Below are positions 23,310-31,131 of a stretch of 34,333 bases of DNA, piece by piece; position 1 is the stretch's first letter, and every line of letters starts with the position of its first letter. The notes below the pieces were generated by a model. The model did not search any database. It was not told where the DNA came from and saw only the letters and a list, made by a program, of their open reading frames with translations. The stretch is from contig NZ_PKQQ01000023.1 in assembly GCF_002893095.1 (NCBI RefSeq), positions 1-34,333 of the forward strand, in the 5' to 3' direction. Made by a program: the position numbers and the translations under genes. The stretch is from Stenotrophomonas sp. VV52. GTDB lineage: Bacteria > Pseudomonadota > Gammaproteobacteria > Xanthomonadales > Xanthomonadaceae.

Positions 23310-24281
23310 ATGCTCAACTGGCCGGTCAGGTGCGCTGTTGTCGCGGTGGTGTTGCAGTGCGTGGGGTGTACCGACGCGGAAGCGGCTCCCTACCTTGTCA
23401 CCGAGTCGGCGTTCATCGAGCGCGACGGCATCTCGTCTCAAATCGCTGATCCGCTGTTTGAATCCAGCGCGCTTTTCTCGCAGGCGCTTGCGAAGATGCG
23501 CGAAGACGAGAAGAAGAGCATCGAGGCGCAGGATCTCACCAGGCATTACCGAAGTGCGCTGGAACGTGCCGTGGGAACGCAGGGCGTTGTCGAGGATCTG
23601 ACTTGCGGCCTGAGTCTCTGCATGGGCGCAGTGTCTGCCGGATCGCACGCCGATCACGACGCGTGGGCCGAGCGCCTGTATGAACACCCCGATGCCGTGA
23701 GACATGTGATCCTCGGGACAATTGAGCGTGATGGTGATCGGCTCGAGAGCCGCTTCCTGTTCTCAGCGGATCCGGCCATCAAGGCGATCATCCTGCCGCC
23801 GAAGCGCGACACGGGGCGGCCAGCACGGGCTGAGACCCAGCCGGTGGGCGCGCTTGCGTCCGGTTCCTACCTTCCCACCGAGTCGGCATTCATTGAGCAG
23901 GACAGTCTCTCAGGTGGAAGGTCCGACGAGGTACTGAAAGACCCGGCGCTGTTCTCGAAGGCGCTGATGAAGATGCGTGGCGACGAGATAACCCGTCTGG
24001 ATGCGCAGAACCTGGCTCTGCATCATCGATCTGTTCTGGAACGCGCCGTGGGAAGCGAAGGCTTAGTCGAGGATCTCACCTGCGGCCTGAGTCTCTGCAT
24101 GGGCTTGGTTACCTCCGCATCTCGGGCAGACCACGATGCCTGGTCCGCTCGCCTGGCCAAGGATCCTGCCGCTCGGAGATACGGCGCCGTCCACCGGATC
24201 GAACCAGTGGGCGATCAATTCCAGAACCGGTTCGTGTTCTCGGCAGATCCTGCTATCGCATCGGTCATCATGGATCGTTAG
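23310..24281 (+). CDS. Exported protein with two tandem copies of an unknown domain
   Basis: A 323-aa protein. The N-terminus 'MLNWPVRCAVVAVVLQCVGCTDAEAA' looks like a signal peptide with possible cleavage after AEA; a lipobox is not convincing. Two ~135-residue repeats follow, each opening 'YL-x-TESAFIE' and containing 'ALERAVG' or 'VLERAVG', then 'VEDLTCGLSLCMG' and 'ADHDAW', and closing 'F-x-FSADPAI'. The two are about 60 percent identical by eye. Each has two cysteines in CGLSLC, probably a disulfide in the periplasm. I do not recognise the domain. GAGG lies 8 bases before the chosen ATG; upstream in-frame starts would bury the signal peptide. Confidence 0.75.
   Translation: MLNWPVRCAVVAVVLQCVGCTDAEAAPYLVTESAFIERDGISSQIADPLFESSALFSQALAKMREDEKKSIEAQDLTRHYRSALERAVGTQGVVEDLTCGLSLCMGAVSAGSHADHDAWAERLYEHPDAVRHVILGTIERDGDRLESRFLFSADPAIKAIILPPKRDTGRPARAETQPVGALASGSYLPTESAFIEQDSLSGGRSDEVLKDPALFSKALMKMRGDEITRLDAQNLALHHRSVLERAVGSEGLVEDLTCGLSLCMGLVTSASRADHDAWSARLAKDPAARRYGAVHRIEPVGDQFQNRFVFSADPAIASVIMDR
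23388..24270 (+). repeat. Tandem intragenic duplication, ~477-bp unit
   Basis: The two halves of the exported-protein gene are direct repeats offset by about 477 bases. The most conserved block, around 23589-23629 and 24066-24106, differs at only a few positions over ~40 bases. This shows a duplication that is not ancient, or one kept similar by selection. Confidence 0.75.
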
Positions 24282-24445
24282 ATGGCAGTCACCGCAGCGC
24301 CCGCCGATCCGGACATTCCTTCGGATCGAACATCCGTAGGTGCGCATGATCTCGAGATTGGTCACGGCTCTCCGATTACCCTGCGATGCAGCTTCGCAGT
24401 ACCAGCCGATGCGTGCGTTCGTCTTTCTGCACGCAAATGCCTCTT

Positions 24446-25633
24446 TCAGCCGACGGGGCCGCGGCTGTTCGGGAACTGGATGAGGGAGTCGCGGCTGGGC
24501 CTGATAAGGTCTTCATTGACCGCGTTGCTGATTACGATCTGCAGCCCTTGGTCGGCAATTTCATAAGACCCGTTGACGCCGGTCGGCTCCAGAACCTGCG
24601 CCGCTGTCAGCCGCCGAATTGCTGTCTGGACCCGGGAGGTCGGTGGTGCGGCGTCTTCCTGCATGAGCTTCCGAACGAACTCTCGAGCTTCCTCCGTGTA
24701 CACCGATTTCTGACCGCTGATGGCCAACCAGATGATCACGGCAGACTCTACATCCGCCAGCGAGCTGAACCACTCTGCATACTCGTTTTCGTACTTGGAC
24801 CTGTGCCACTCGAACACGGCGCCGTCCAGGTCCGCATCACCTTTGACGAGAAGAATCCGGGTGATTTCATTCAAGAACAGTGGTGTGTAACAGAGCCGGG
24901 GAAACAGACGCTTCAGCGCATCGCGATCAACCTTTATCGATGCAACCGCGTTGAGGTAGTCCGCCCGCGAGTCCACGAAGTTGTCCCCCAGATTGGGCAG
25001 CGTCACCGACTCGGCGGAGCGGAACAGAGGTGCTTTCGAGCGATTGAAAAGCCTCATCAAACCGTCGCGGGAGGAACCGGTGAAGAACACGCTGAGGCGA
25101 CCCTCAACATCCTGCAACGCTGTCCTGAACGAGGCAACAAAGTTGTCTGAGCTCTTCTTCGCCAATGCCTGGAACTCGTCGAGCACGATCAGCGAGTGGT
25201 TACCTCTTTCTGCAATTACGTGCAGAGCGTTGGCCAGGCGATTCTCAAGGCTGGCCTCTGGATGCTGGGTCGGCCCGCTCGCCGGCGACCAGCTTCCCTC
25301 AATGTCTACGCCTGGCACTTTGAGCGTGGCGCGAAGCGAGGCCAGGCTTAGTGGGCGGGTCAACGGGCTGCGGGACGACGTTGCGTAGGCAACCGACTCC
25401 AATCCCTCCACCAGCCCAAGCTCAGGGTTGTCACGGTTACGCCATAGATCAACCCGAGCGGCAAACCATCCCGCCTCGTGCAACGCTGGCAACAGGTCGT
25501 GACGAACGAAAGACGTCTTTCCATGCCGACGCGGAGCGAACAACGTGACATTGGCGCCCGAGAGCAGCAGCCGCGTAACGCTCTCCAACAGATCGGGGCG
25601 CGCGAAGTAGGGAAGAGTGGTCTGCAGGGACAT
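24446..25633 (-). CDS. Stand-alone AAA ATPase (archaeal-type ATPase family)
   Basis: A 395-aa P-loop ATPase. Walker A is 'APRRHGKTS' at residues 33-41, with Ala in place of the first Gly as in many members of this family. Walker B is 'SLIVLDEFQAL' (D152, E153). 'VFFTGSSRDGL' follows as a sensor region. The C-terminal part is helical with a winged-helix-like end ('RRLTAAQVLEPTGVNGSYEIADQGL'). The ATG at 25633 has GGAG 6 bases upstream and is preferred to the ATG four codons earlier. Members of this family occur on mobile DNA and have been linked to defence or to NTPase regulators, but no partner gene is adjacent here. Its promoter carries four related TTAGC half-sites. Confidence 0.8.
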   Translation of the reverse strand: MSLQTTLPYFARPDLLESVTRLLLSGANVTLFAPRRHGKTSFVRHDLLPALHEAGWFAARVDLWRNRDNPELGLVEGLESVAYATSSRSPLTRPLSLASLRATLKVPGVDIEGSWSPASGPTQHPEASLENRLANALHVIAERGNHSLIVLDEFQALAKKSSDNFVASFRTALQDVEGRLSVFFTGSSRDGLMRLFNRSKAPLFRSAESVTLPNLGDNFVDSRADYLNAVASIKVDRDALKRLFPRLCYTPLFLNEITRILLVKGDADLDGAVFEWHRSKYENEYAEWFSSLADVESAVIIWLAISGQKSVYTEEAREFVRKLMQEDAAPPTSRVQTAIRRLTAAQVLEPTGVNGSYEIADQGLQIVISNAVNEDLIRPSRDSLIQFPNSRGPVG

Positions 25634-25643
25634 GGATGACTCC

Positions 25644-25692
25644 ATTAGCGAGCTTTTCGCTGTTTCGCTAATCTTAGCAAATTTCTGCTAAT
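25644..25692. promoter_or_regulatory. Clustered TTAGC inverted repeats at the ATPase promoter
   Basis: Two nested inverted repeats lie directly upstream of the ATPase start: ATTAGCGA (25644-25651) with TCGCTAAT (25665-25672), and TTAGCA (25674-25679) with TGCTAA (25686-25691). Four half-sites in 49 bases suggest cooperative binding of a repressor. The first overlaps the ribosome-binding site. Confidence 0.55.
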
Positions 25693-25761
25693 CCATGCCC
25701 TGCTTGACTTTGACGCGAACGAAAGGGTTGTTCTCACGAAGCCATGAGATTCTCGCCCCGC

Positions 25762-26697
25762 TTAGTCCACGAACACCTTCGCCCAATCATCGCGCACGCT
25801 TACTACCGGCCAACCGCGTTCGGCGGCCAAGGCGACCGCTTTCTCAGCGCCGGAGGTATAAGCGATGTCGCGAACGTCATCATCGTGCGTGACCAGCAGC
25901 GCCAGTGAGGCCCCTTCGCCCTGGGTGGCGAACTGCAGCATCGGGATGTCGCCATTGGAGTTCCCGGCGGCGAAGATCGGGCGGGCGCCGATGCGGCTCC
26001 AGATGCGTACGACTTTATTGGGGCCGTCGTCGAATACCTCGAGCTTGGAGGTGTGGACCAGCGTGCCGATGCCGTCCTTCTCGCGGTACTCCAGCACCAC
26101 CGAGGTGCCGACCACGCGTTCTGGGGGAATGCCGTACAGCGACTGGGTGATGGGCCGCATGAAGTCGCGGCCGCCGCCGGAGACGATGTAGCTGGTGAAG
26201 CGATTGGCTTCGAGGTAGCTGAGCAGCTCGCGCATGGGCGCGTAGGCGGTTTTCAGGTAAGGGCGGTCGAGGGCGGGGTTTCGGGCGTTGAGCAGGAACT
26301 GCAGGGCTTTGGCTGAGAAGGCTTCTACTTCATCGTCTACGTAGGCGGAGAGCAGGCCTTCGGCGGCCTCTTTGAGCAGGGTGTCGTCGCCTTCGTAGTG
26401 GCGCGTGATGATGCTGCCCAGCCAGGCCTGGTCTTTGCCGTATACGGCCTTCCAGGGTTGCTTTTCGCGCAAGGCGGGGTCGGCTTCGGCCTGCTCGGCG
26501 ATGCGGCGGAGCAGGAAGTCGACCTGGATTGGCATGGGCTTTTCGCACCAGAGGCAGCCGTCGTTGTCGAAGACGGCGATGCGTGCGGCCGGGGCCACAT
26601 ACTCGGGGCCGCCTTCCTGGGTGACGCGGGCTATGAAGGCGATGATGGATTGGCGGGCGTGGCCGGCGTTCCAGCTTTTTAGGAGGCCTTCGTGCAT
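25762..26697 (-). CDS. HAD-superfamily hydrolase
   Basis: A 311-aa phosphohydrolase. Motif I is 'VFDNDGCLW' (D44, D46). Motif II is the serine in 'YIVSGGGRDF'. The acidic motif IV is 'GNSNGDIPML'. A cap region of ~100 residues lies between motifs I and II. It has no signal peptide, so it is likely cytoplasmic. Similar proteins are annotated as haloacid dehalogenase-like phosphatases; the substrate is unknown. The ribosome site is poor, so the start could be a few codons away. Base composition returns to the high-GC chromosomal type from here on, suggesting the island ends between this gene and the AAA ATPase. Confidence 0.83.
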   Translation of the reverse strand: MHEGLLKSWNAGHARQSIIAFIARVTQEGGPEYVAPAARIAVFDNDGCLWCEKPMPIQVDFLLRRIAEQAEADPALREKQPWKAVYGKDQAWLGSIITRHYEGDDTLLKEAAEGLLSAYVDDEVEAFSAKALQFLLNARNPALDRPYLKTAYAPMRELLSYLEANRFTSYIVSGGGRDFMRPITQSLYGIPPERVVGTSVVLEYREKDGIGTLVHTSKLEVFDDGPNKVVRIWSRIGARPIFAAGNSNGDIPMLQFATQGEGASLALLVTHDDDVRDIAYTSGAEKAVALAAERGWPVVSVRDDWAKVFVD

Positions 26698-26802
26698 GGT
26701 GGGGTCGCGGCAGTTCCTGGTGGGGAAATGCTAGCGCTGGGGCGTGGTGGGGGCTTGCGAGTAATCACTGATTGGGGGGCAGTAGATTTACTGGCTTCGG
26801 TT

Positions 26803-26825
26803 TGCCACGCAGGGCGTGGCACTAC
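26803..26825 (-). repeat. SMAG-type REP hairpin, copy 1
   Basis: On the minus strand it reads GTAG followed by TGCCACGC-CCT-GCGTGGCA, a perfect 8-bp stem with a GTAG head, the form described for S. maltophilia SMAG repeats. Confidence 0.8.
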
Positions 26826-26851
26826 CGTATTTGCGGCTTTGGATTGCGTGG

Positions 26852-26873
26852 GACACGCGTGGCGTGTCGCTAC
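26852..26873 (-). repeat. SMAG-type REP hairpin, copy 2
   Basis: On the minus strand it reads GTAGC then GACACGC-CAC-GCGTGTC, a 7-bp stem with the GTAG head. Same orientation as copy 1. Confidence 0.75.
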
Positions 26874-26893
26874 GCGGCTGCACGCGTCTACGC

Positions 26894-26916
26894 GTAGTGA
26901 CACGCCATGCGTGTCA
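26894..26916 (+). repeat. SMAG-type REP hairpin, copy 3
   Basis: On the plus strand it reads GTAG then TGACACGC-CAT-GCGTGTCA. It faces copy 2, forming an inverted pair, and touches the stop codon of the neighbouring membrane-protein gene. Confidence 0.8.
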
Positions 26917-27459
26917 TCACCCCACCCGGCGCCGCAACTGCATGATGGCTTCGGGCAATTCGGTGCGCATCTGTTCGCGCAACGCGTCGGCCACCTCGTG
27001 GTATCGACGACGTTGGATGAAGTAGCAATACAAGAACAACCCGAGGATCAGCAGCATCGGCCATGTGGCCGTCGCCACCATCGGCATCGCCACGCATAGC
27101 ACCACGAATCCCAAGGTCATCCAGTTGCAAATGCCTTCCACCCGCACTTGGTTGCGCCTGGCATCTACCGTCACCAGCCCACGCATCACCGGGTAATAGC
27201 GCCCGGAAACGGCCAGGAAGAAGCTCTCGCGGAATGCCATGCGCCCATCAGGCAGTGCGCGGAACACCAGTGGAATCCACTCCTGTGTAGCCACGTCGCG
27301 CTCCAGGCAGTTCAGCACCAGCCGTTGACGCATCTCCGCCGTCGCCGGAATGCGCTCGCTGAACAACCGGATGCCCAGCCCGAAGTAGAGCGGGCTCCAT
27401 ACAAGCATGAGCACGATCTCCACCACCATTACCGCAACCATCGCGTAGAAGAAGACCAT
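26917..27459 (-). CDS. Small inner-membrane protein of unknown function
   Basis: A 180-aa protein with an N-terminal hydrophobic segment (residues ~3-30, 'AMVAVMVVEIVLMLVWSPLYFGLG'). A soluble middle part follows, then a hydrophobic hairpin (~113-145), ending in a basic amphipathic tail. I do not recognise a family. It starts 10 bases after the mltA stop on the same strand, so it is probably cotranscribed with the two cell-wall genes. A role in the envelope is only inferred from that. Confidence 0.65.
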   Translation of the reverse strand: MVFFYAMVAVMVVEIVLMLVWSPLYFGLGIRLFSERIPATAEMRQRLVLNCLERDVATQEWIPLVFRALPDGRMAFRESFFLAVSGRYYPVMRGLVTVDARRNQVRVEGICNWMTLGFVVLCVAMPMVATATWPMLLILGLFLYCYFIQRRRYHEVADALREQMRTELPEAIMQLRRRVG

Positions 27460-27469
27460 GCTCGCGTCC

Positions 27470-28615
27470 TTACTCGACAGCAGTGGAAGTGGGTAGCGCT
27501 ACACCCTTCGGCCACAGCAGCCACAGGTTGCCCTTCTGCTTCATGTCGCCAGCCAGCTTGCCGGCCGCGTCGCCGGTGCCCCAATAGAGGTCCGCACGCA
27601 CTTCGCCGGCGATGGCGCCGCCGGTGTCCTGCGCGGCTACCGGGCGCACCACCGCGCTGCCGTCCGGGCGGGTGGTGGAGAGCCACAACAGGCTGCCTAG
27701 CGGCACCACGTTGCGGTCCACCGCAACGCTGTAACCGGCGGTGAGCGGCACGTTCAAGGAGCCGCGTGGGCCTTCGTCGCCCTCCGGGCCCTTGGTGAAG
27801 AACACATAGCTCGGATTGCTGGCCAGCAGTTCGGGCACGCGTGCCGGGTGCGCATTGGCCCAAGCGCGGATGGCGTCCATGGTGACGTCTTCCTTCTTCA
27901 GCTCACCCTGCTCCACCAGCCAGCGCCCAATCGGGCGATACGGGTGGCCGTTCTGGTCGGCGTAGGCGATGCGCAGCTGGCGGCCGTCGTCCAGGCGGAT
28001 GCGGCCCGAGCCCTGGATCTGCAGGAACTGCAGGTCCATCGGGTGGGTCAGCCAGGCCAGTACCGGTGCCTTGGCACCCTGGGCACTGATCTTTGCCGAA
28101 TCGTCGTAGGGCCGGAGCACCCGTCCCTCCACGCGACCGCGCAGGCGCTTGCCCTTAAGTTCGGGGTAGAGCTCATCGAGTTGAACGCTGACCATGTCGC
28201 TTGGCACGCCGTAGACCGGAACCGTGGCCTTGGCAGTGCGGGTGAGGCTGCCGGTGTAGACCGGTTCGTAGTAGCCGGTGATCAGGCCGTCGGCGCGGTG
28301 GCCGCCGGCGCGAAGCGCGTAGACCTGCAGGTTGTCCTGCAGGAACTGGCGGATCGCTGCCGGGGTGTTCTGCACATTGGCGGCGGCGGCGCAGGTGGAG
28401 GCCCAGACCGCATCGCTCTTCAGGCGCGGGCAGGCGCTGCGCCAGGCTGCGAAGCCGGCCTCCAGGTCAGCATCGGCAACCTGCGGGAGCGCCTTCCAGT
28501 CGGCCTTGGCATAGGTGCTGGTCGGCGGGGCGGCGGTTGGCTTGGTTGGAGGAACGGTGCTGCAGGCGGTGAGAAGGGTCAGGCCCAGCAGGGCGAAGGC
28601 AGAATGCTTGGTCAT
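27470..28615 (-). CDS. mltA: Membrane-bound lytic murein transglycosylase A
   Basis: A 381-aa lipoprotein: the signal peptide ends in the lipobox LTAC (Cys18). The MltA core follows ('GLITGYYEPVYTGS', 'PYDDSAKI', 'VYGVPSDMVSVQLDEL', 'FLQIQGSGRIRL', 'YADQNGHPYRPIG'). The C-terminal 3D domain carries its conserved aspartates in 'AAQDTGGAI', 'ADLYWGTGDAAG' and nearby. MltA cleaves the MurNAc-GlcNAc bond of peptidoglycan with 1,6-anhydro product formation, at the inner face of the outer membrane. It starts one base after the amidase stop, so the two murein hydrolases are cotranscribed. Confidence 0.92.
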   Translation of the reverse strand: MTKHSAFALLGLTLLTACSTVPPTKPTAAPPTSTYAKADWKALPQVADADLEAGFAAWRSACPRLKSDAVWASTCAAAANVQNTPAAIRQFLQDNLQVYALRAGGHRADGLITGYYEPVYTGSLTRTAKATVPVYGVPSDMVSVQLDELYPELKGKRLRGRVEGRVLRPYDDSAKISAQGAKAPVLAWLTHPMDLQFLQIQGSGRIRLDDGRQLRIAYADQNGHPYRPIGRWLVEQGELKKEDVTMDAIRAWANAHPARVPELLASNPSYVFFTKGPEGDEGPRGSLNVPLTAGYSVAVDRNVVPLGSLLWLSTTRPDGSAVVRPVAAQDTGGAIAGEVRADLYWGTGDAAGKLAGDMKQKGNLWLLWPKGVALPTSTAVE

Positions 28616-28616
28616 G

Positions 28617-29378
28617 TCACCGGGTCTGTAGCAGCAGCGAATGCAGAATGCGGGCGTCTTCCGCGTCGAGGGTGGCCGGCAGGTCGTCGCGGCCTCGGAA
28701 GCGGCGGTGGAACGCGCCTACGGTAGCAGCGCGGTCGTCCAGTGCGTAACCGAAGGCCTGCAGGCCCAGCCACGGATCGAAGCCTTCGGGCGCCGGGCCA
28801 TCGCTGGCGCGCGGCCACATCCCGAATCCAGCCTCGGCCAGTTGCTGCCAGGGGAAGTATCGGCTGGGGTCCTGCTTGCGGGCCGGTGCGAGGTCTGCGT
28901 GGGCGATGATCTGGCTGCGCGGGATGTCCAGGCGCGTGCACAGGTCAGTGAGCAGGCGGATCAACGCAGCGATCTGGTCGGGCGCGAACCGGCTGTTGCC
29001 ATCGTTGTCGATCTCGATGCCGATCGAGGCCGAATTGAGGTCGGTGATGCTGCCCCAGCGGCCGCCACCGGCATGCCAGGCGCGCAGGTTGTCGGCCACC
29101 AGCTGGTAGATGTGGCCATCGGACCCCACCAGGTAGTGCGAGCTCACCCGGCCGCCGCTGTTGGCGGTGCGCAGGGTGTGCAGGCTCTGCTGCACGTTGT
29201 CCTGGTCGGTGTGGTGCAGCACGATGATGACCGGGCTGCGTACGTTATGGTTCGGCGACGGCACCCAGGTGGCCAGCGGGCTGCGGATGTCGGTACTGGT
29301 GGCGCACCCGGCGAGCAGGGCGGTGGCGAGCAGCACGAGCGGGAGTCGGAATCGGCGCATGGCTTGATTGTGCTTCAT
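28617..29378 (-). CDS. N-acetylmuramoyl-L-alanine amidase, lipoprotein of the AmiD/AmpD fold
   Basis: A 253-aa Amidase_2-family zinc enzyme. The signal peptide ends in LLAGC (Cys25), so it should be a lipidated envelope protein. Zinc-site motifs are 'IIVLHHTDQ' near the start of the domain and 'IIAHADLAPARKQDPSRYFPW' later, with 'NLRAWHAGGG' between. It would cut the bond between MurNAc and the stem peptide of murein or its anhydro fragments. The lipobox favours AmiD over the cytoplasmic recycling enzyme AmpD, though in S. maltophilia AmpD homologues influence beta-lactamase induction. The ATG at 29378 is chosen over the TTG at 29390; the ribosome site is weak. It forms an operon with mltA. 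Confidence 0.88.
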   Translation of the reverse strand: MKHNQAMRRFRLPLVLLATALLAGCATSTDIRSPLATWVPSPNHNVRSPVIIVLHHTDQDNVQQSLHTLRTANSGGRVSSHYLVGSDGHIYQLVADNLRAWHAGGGRWGSITDLNSASIGIEIDNDGNSRFAPDQIAALIRLLTDLCTRLDIPRSQIIAHADLAPARKQDPSRYFPWQQLAEAGFGMWPRASDGPAPEGFDPWLGLQAFGYALDDRAATVGAFHRRFRGRDDLPATLDAEDARILHSLLLQTR

Positions 29379-29438
29379 AAGCCGCCCCAATGCGTAGAGC
29401 CAGGCCCTGCGAGGCCACCGACGACGCAGCCTGCAATC

Positions 29439-29750
29439 TCACGACCTGATAAATGAAACGTTGTACAGGAACATGGAAATGACAATGAGTGCCAAGGCGA
29501 CTTCCCAAGCGCGTGCCCATTTCAAGTCCCTCATTCGCGCTATCAGGATGCAACACAGCACCGGCAGTGACAGTGTGGCAACTACGCCCGCCAGTCGAAC
29601 CCAGTCGCCGTACGGAGCGGATAGTAGTTCTGCCGCCAGTCTAGAGCGTCGATTCCAATGGGAATAGGCTGAGACTGACTCCACCAGAAGGCAGAGCAGC
29701 CATAGGGAATGGTACAGCCATTCCAAAAGCGTTCGTTTGGCCTCACCCAT
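29439..29750 (-). CDS. Small three-segment membrane protein, unknown
   Basis: A 103-aa protein with hydrophobic stretches at about 8-28, 50-70 and 80-97, and a short basic loop. No family is recognised. The ATG at 29750 is preferred to the upstream TTG (29771). It lies at the far end of the CDI-associated region and could be an accessory or immunity-type membrane protein, but nothing in the sequence shows this. Confidence 0.5.
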   Translation of the reverse strand: MGEAKRTLLEWLYHSLWLLCLLVESVSAYSHWNRRSRLAAELLSAPYGDWVRLAGVVATLSLPVLCCILIARMRDLKWARAWEVALALIVISMFLYNVSFIRS

Positions 29751-29789
29751 TTCGCCCCCGGAATTCTTCAAATCAGACTCCAGCCTGCA

Positions 29790-30035
29790 TCACAAAGGCA
29801 ACCCACAGGTGATGTCTTGTAGGGCGGACCTTGTCCGAAGAGTCGTACACCGGTGATTGCCCGTCTCGGCCTCCGTCATGTAGTCAAGGTCTTGAAGCTG
29901 CCGCGAGACTTCGATGGAGGCGCACGATCCAGCATCCACAAGGAATGCTTCCAAGGAACCACGATCGACAACGTAGTGACGTATCGAATTGCCAACACCG
30001 TGGTAGCTAGCAGTATGGCCACTTGCCAAGAACAT
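29790..30035 (-). CDS. Doubtful small ORF downstream of the immunity-like gene
   Basis: An 81-aa frame from the ATG at 30035, which follows GAGGG closely. It overlaps the end of the immunity-like gene by 29 bases. The composition is ordinary and I see no motif. It may be a remnant of a displaced CDI toxin/immunity pair, or not coding. Confidence 0.25.
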   Translation of the reverse strand: MFLASGHTASYHGVGNSIRHYVVDRGSLEAFLVDAGSCASIEVSRQLQDLDYMTEAETGNHRCTTLRTRSALQDITCGLPL

Positions 30036-30519
30036 CACCCTCACTGCGCGCACGATCGCTTTCCGCAAGGGTCGCATGGGCTTTTTCCAGCCAGTCGCGC
30101 CACTCCGGCGATTGCCTGTTTGGCGGCTCGCCGACTGCAGCGGATCCGAGAAGATCCATGACATGAACTAGAGGAAGATCGCCACCCCGCAGCTCATAGA
30201 GGCTGTCGAGAAAGGTCGTCATCGTCCGGTAGGCCTCGCCTAGAGTCAATGCAATAGTCGCATTTGGTTCACCGTGTGTGACCTCGGCATCACTAGAACC
30301 ACGAGCCAGTGGCCTTGCCTGACCAAATGCCGCGACCCAATCGCCCCACATCGCAGGGTCATTGGGCGTTCCGTCTTCCCACAAGTACGACATAGCGCCG
30401 GACAGAACGTCCACCAACGTGTCTTCGCCGCCTCCCCTTTCACCGTACGCCTGCAGGAATGCCATCATTACCTGGTAAGCATCTTCAGCGGACAAGCGGC
30501 CATCTAGATGATGCATCAT
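30007..30519 (-). CDS. Immunity-type protein with two similar halves
   Basis: A 170-aa acidic protein made of two related ~60-residue units: 'AEDAYQVMMAFLQAYGERGG... MWGDWVAAF' and 'LGEAYRTMTTFLDSLYELRGG... EWRDWLEKA'. The repeated AY-x2-M-x2-FL ... W-x-DW pattern is of the kind seen in small CDI/polymorphic-toxin immunity proteins. GGAAAG lies 6 bases before the ATG. It lies downstream of cdiA and the first immunity gene, separated by ~216 bases without a gene. An orphan immunity gene left from an earlier toxin is the simplest reading. The family name is not certain. Confidence 0.6.
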   Translation of the reverse strand: MMHHLDGRLSAEDAYQVMMAFLQAYGERGGGEDTLVDVLSGAMSYLWEDGTPNDPAMWGDWVAAFGQARPLARGSSDAEVTHGEPNATIALTLGEAYRTMTTFLDSLYELRGGDLPLVHVMDLLGSAAVGEPPNRQSPEWRDWLEKAHATLAESDRARSEGDVLGKWPYC

Positions 30520-30735
30520 GTTTACTTTCCGACTGGGGAAGGCTCATGAGCCATTCCGAGCCTTTTGTCGCTCGCAGGTCGTTCCTATAAGGCTCGCCGC
30601 ACCGTTGGCTGGTTGTACGCTTACCGTCCCGTGTATATGCGTGTCGACTTCCTGACAGACACCGCAGCCGTCCTAGCAACCGAATTCCAGTTGCTCATTG
30701 ACGGCCCCCAGACCTCATTGCAGTCGAAATCGGAT

Positions 30736-31131
30736 TCAGCCTTCAGGCATTGGCACCAGGAACCGTAGTCCGGACTGGTCCCTGACCGCGTAGACGGTCT
30801 CCAGCTGGAACGACAGTACAAAGTTGAAGGGCTGGGACGCCGCATAGGACCGCACGAATTCAACGATGTCCGCCAAGCTTTCATGAAGATTGTCCGCTCG
30901 GTAGTGAAAGGATCCACGGACGCCAACGCGCCAATCCACTTTCAAGGAATCGACTACTACTTCTTCTGGTGAGGAGTCATACCGGAACAGGAACTGGCAA
31001 TGCGACCGATTGAAGAAGCCTGTGGCAGCACCGTCCACTGGTTCCATCTGGATGTCCATGGCCGTCAAGGTATCTGATATGCCTCGCATGCTCGCGCCCG
31101 CCTCGATCTCAATCCACATTGTGAGACTCAT
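30736..31131 (-). CDS. cdiI: Cognate CDI immunity protein candidate
   Basis: A 131-aa soluble protein starting at an ATG that overlaps the cdiA stop by ATGA, the standard place for cdiI. It has no signal peptide, as expected for a protein that neutralises the toxin in the cytoplasm. Visible stretches are 'MWIEIEAGASMRGISDTL', 'CQFLFRYDSSPEEVVVDSL' and 'DIVEFVRSYAASQPFNFVLSFQLE'; the family is not recognised, which is usual because cdiI genes are very variable. The assignment rests on position and coupling. Confidence 0.75.
   Translation of the reverse strand: MSLTMWIEIEAGASMRGISDTLTAMDIQMEPVDGAATGFFNRSHCQFLFRYDSSPEEVVVDSLKVDWRVGVRGSFHYRADNLHESLADIVEFVRSYAASQPFNFVLSFQLETVYAVRDQSGLRFLVPMPEG

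Noticed and set aside
27848..29456. Large plus-strand open frames opposite mltA and the amidase
   Set aside because: They are shadows of well-identified minus-strand genes, with no ribosome sites or domain matches.
30565..30768. Plus-strand ORF in the gap between the two immunity-like genes
   Set aside because: It overlaps the cdiI coding strand in antisense and has no ribosome site or recognisable content.
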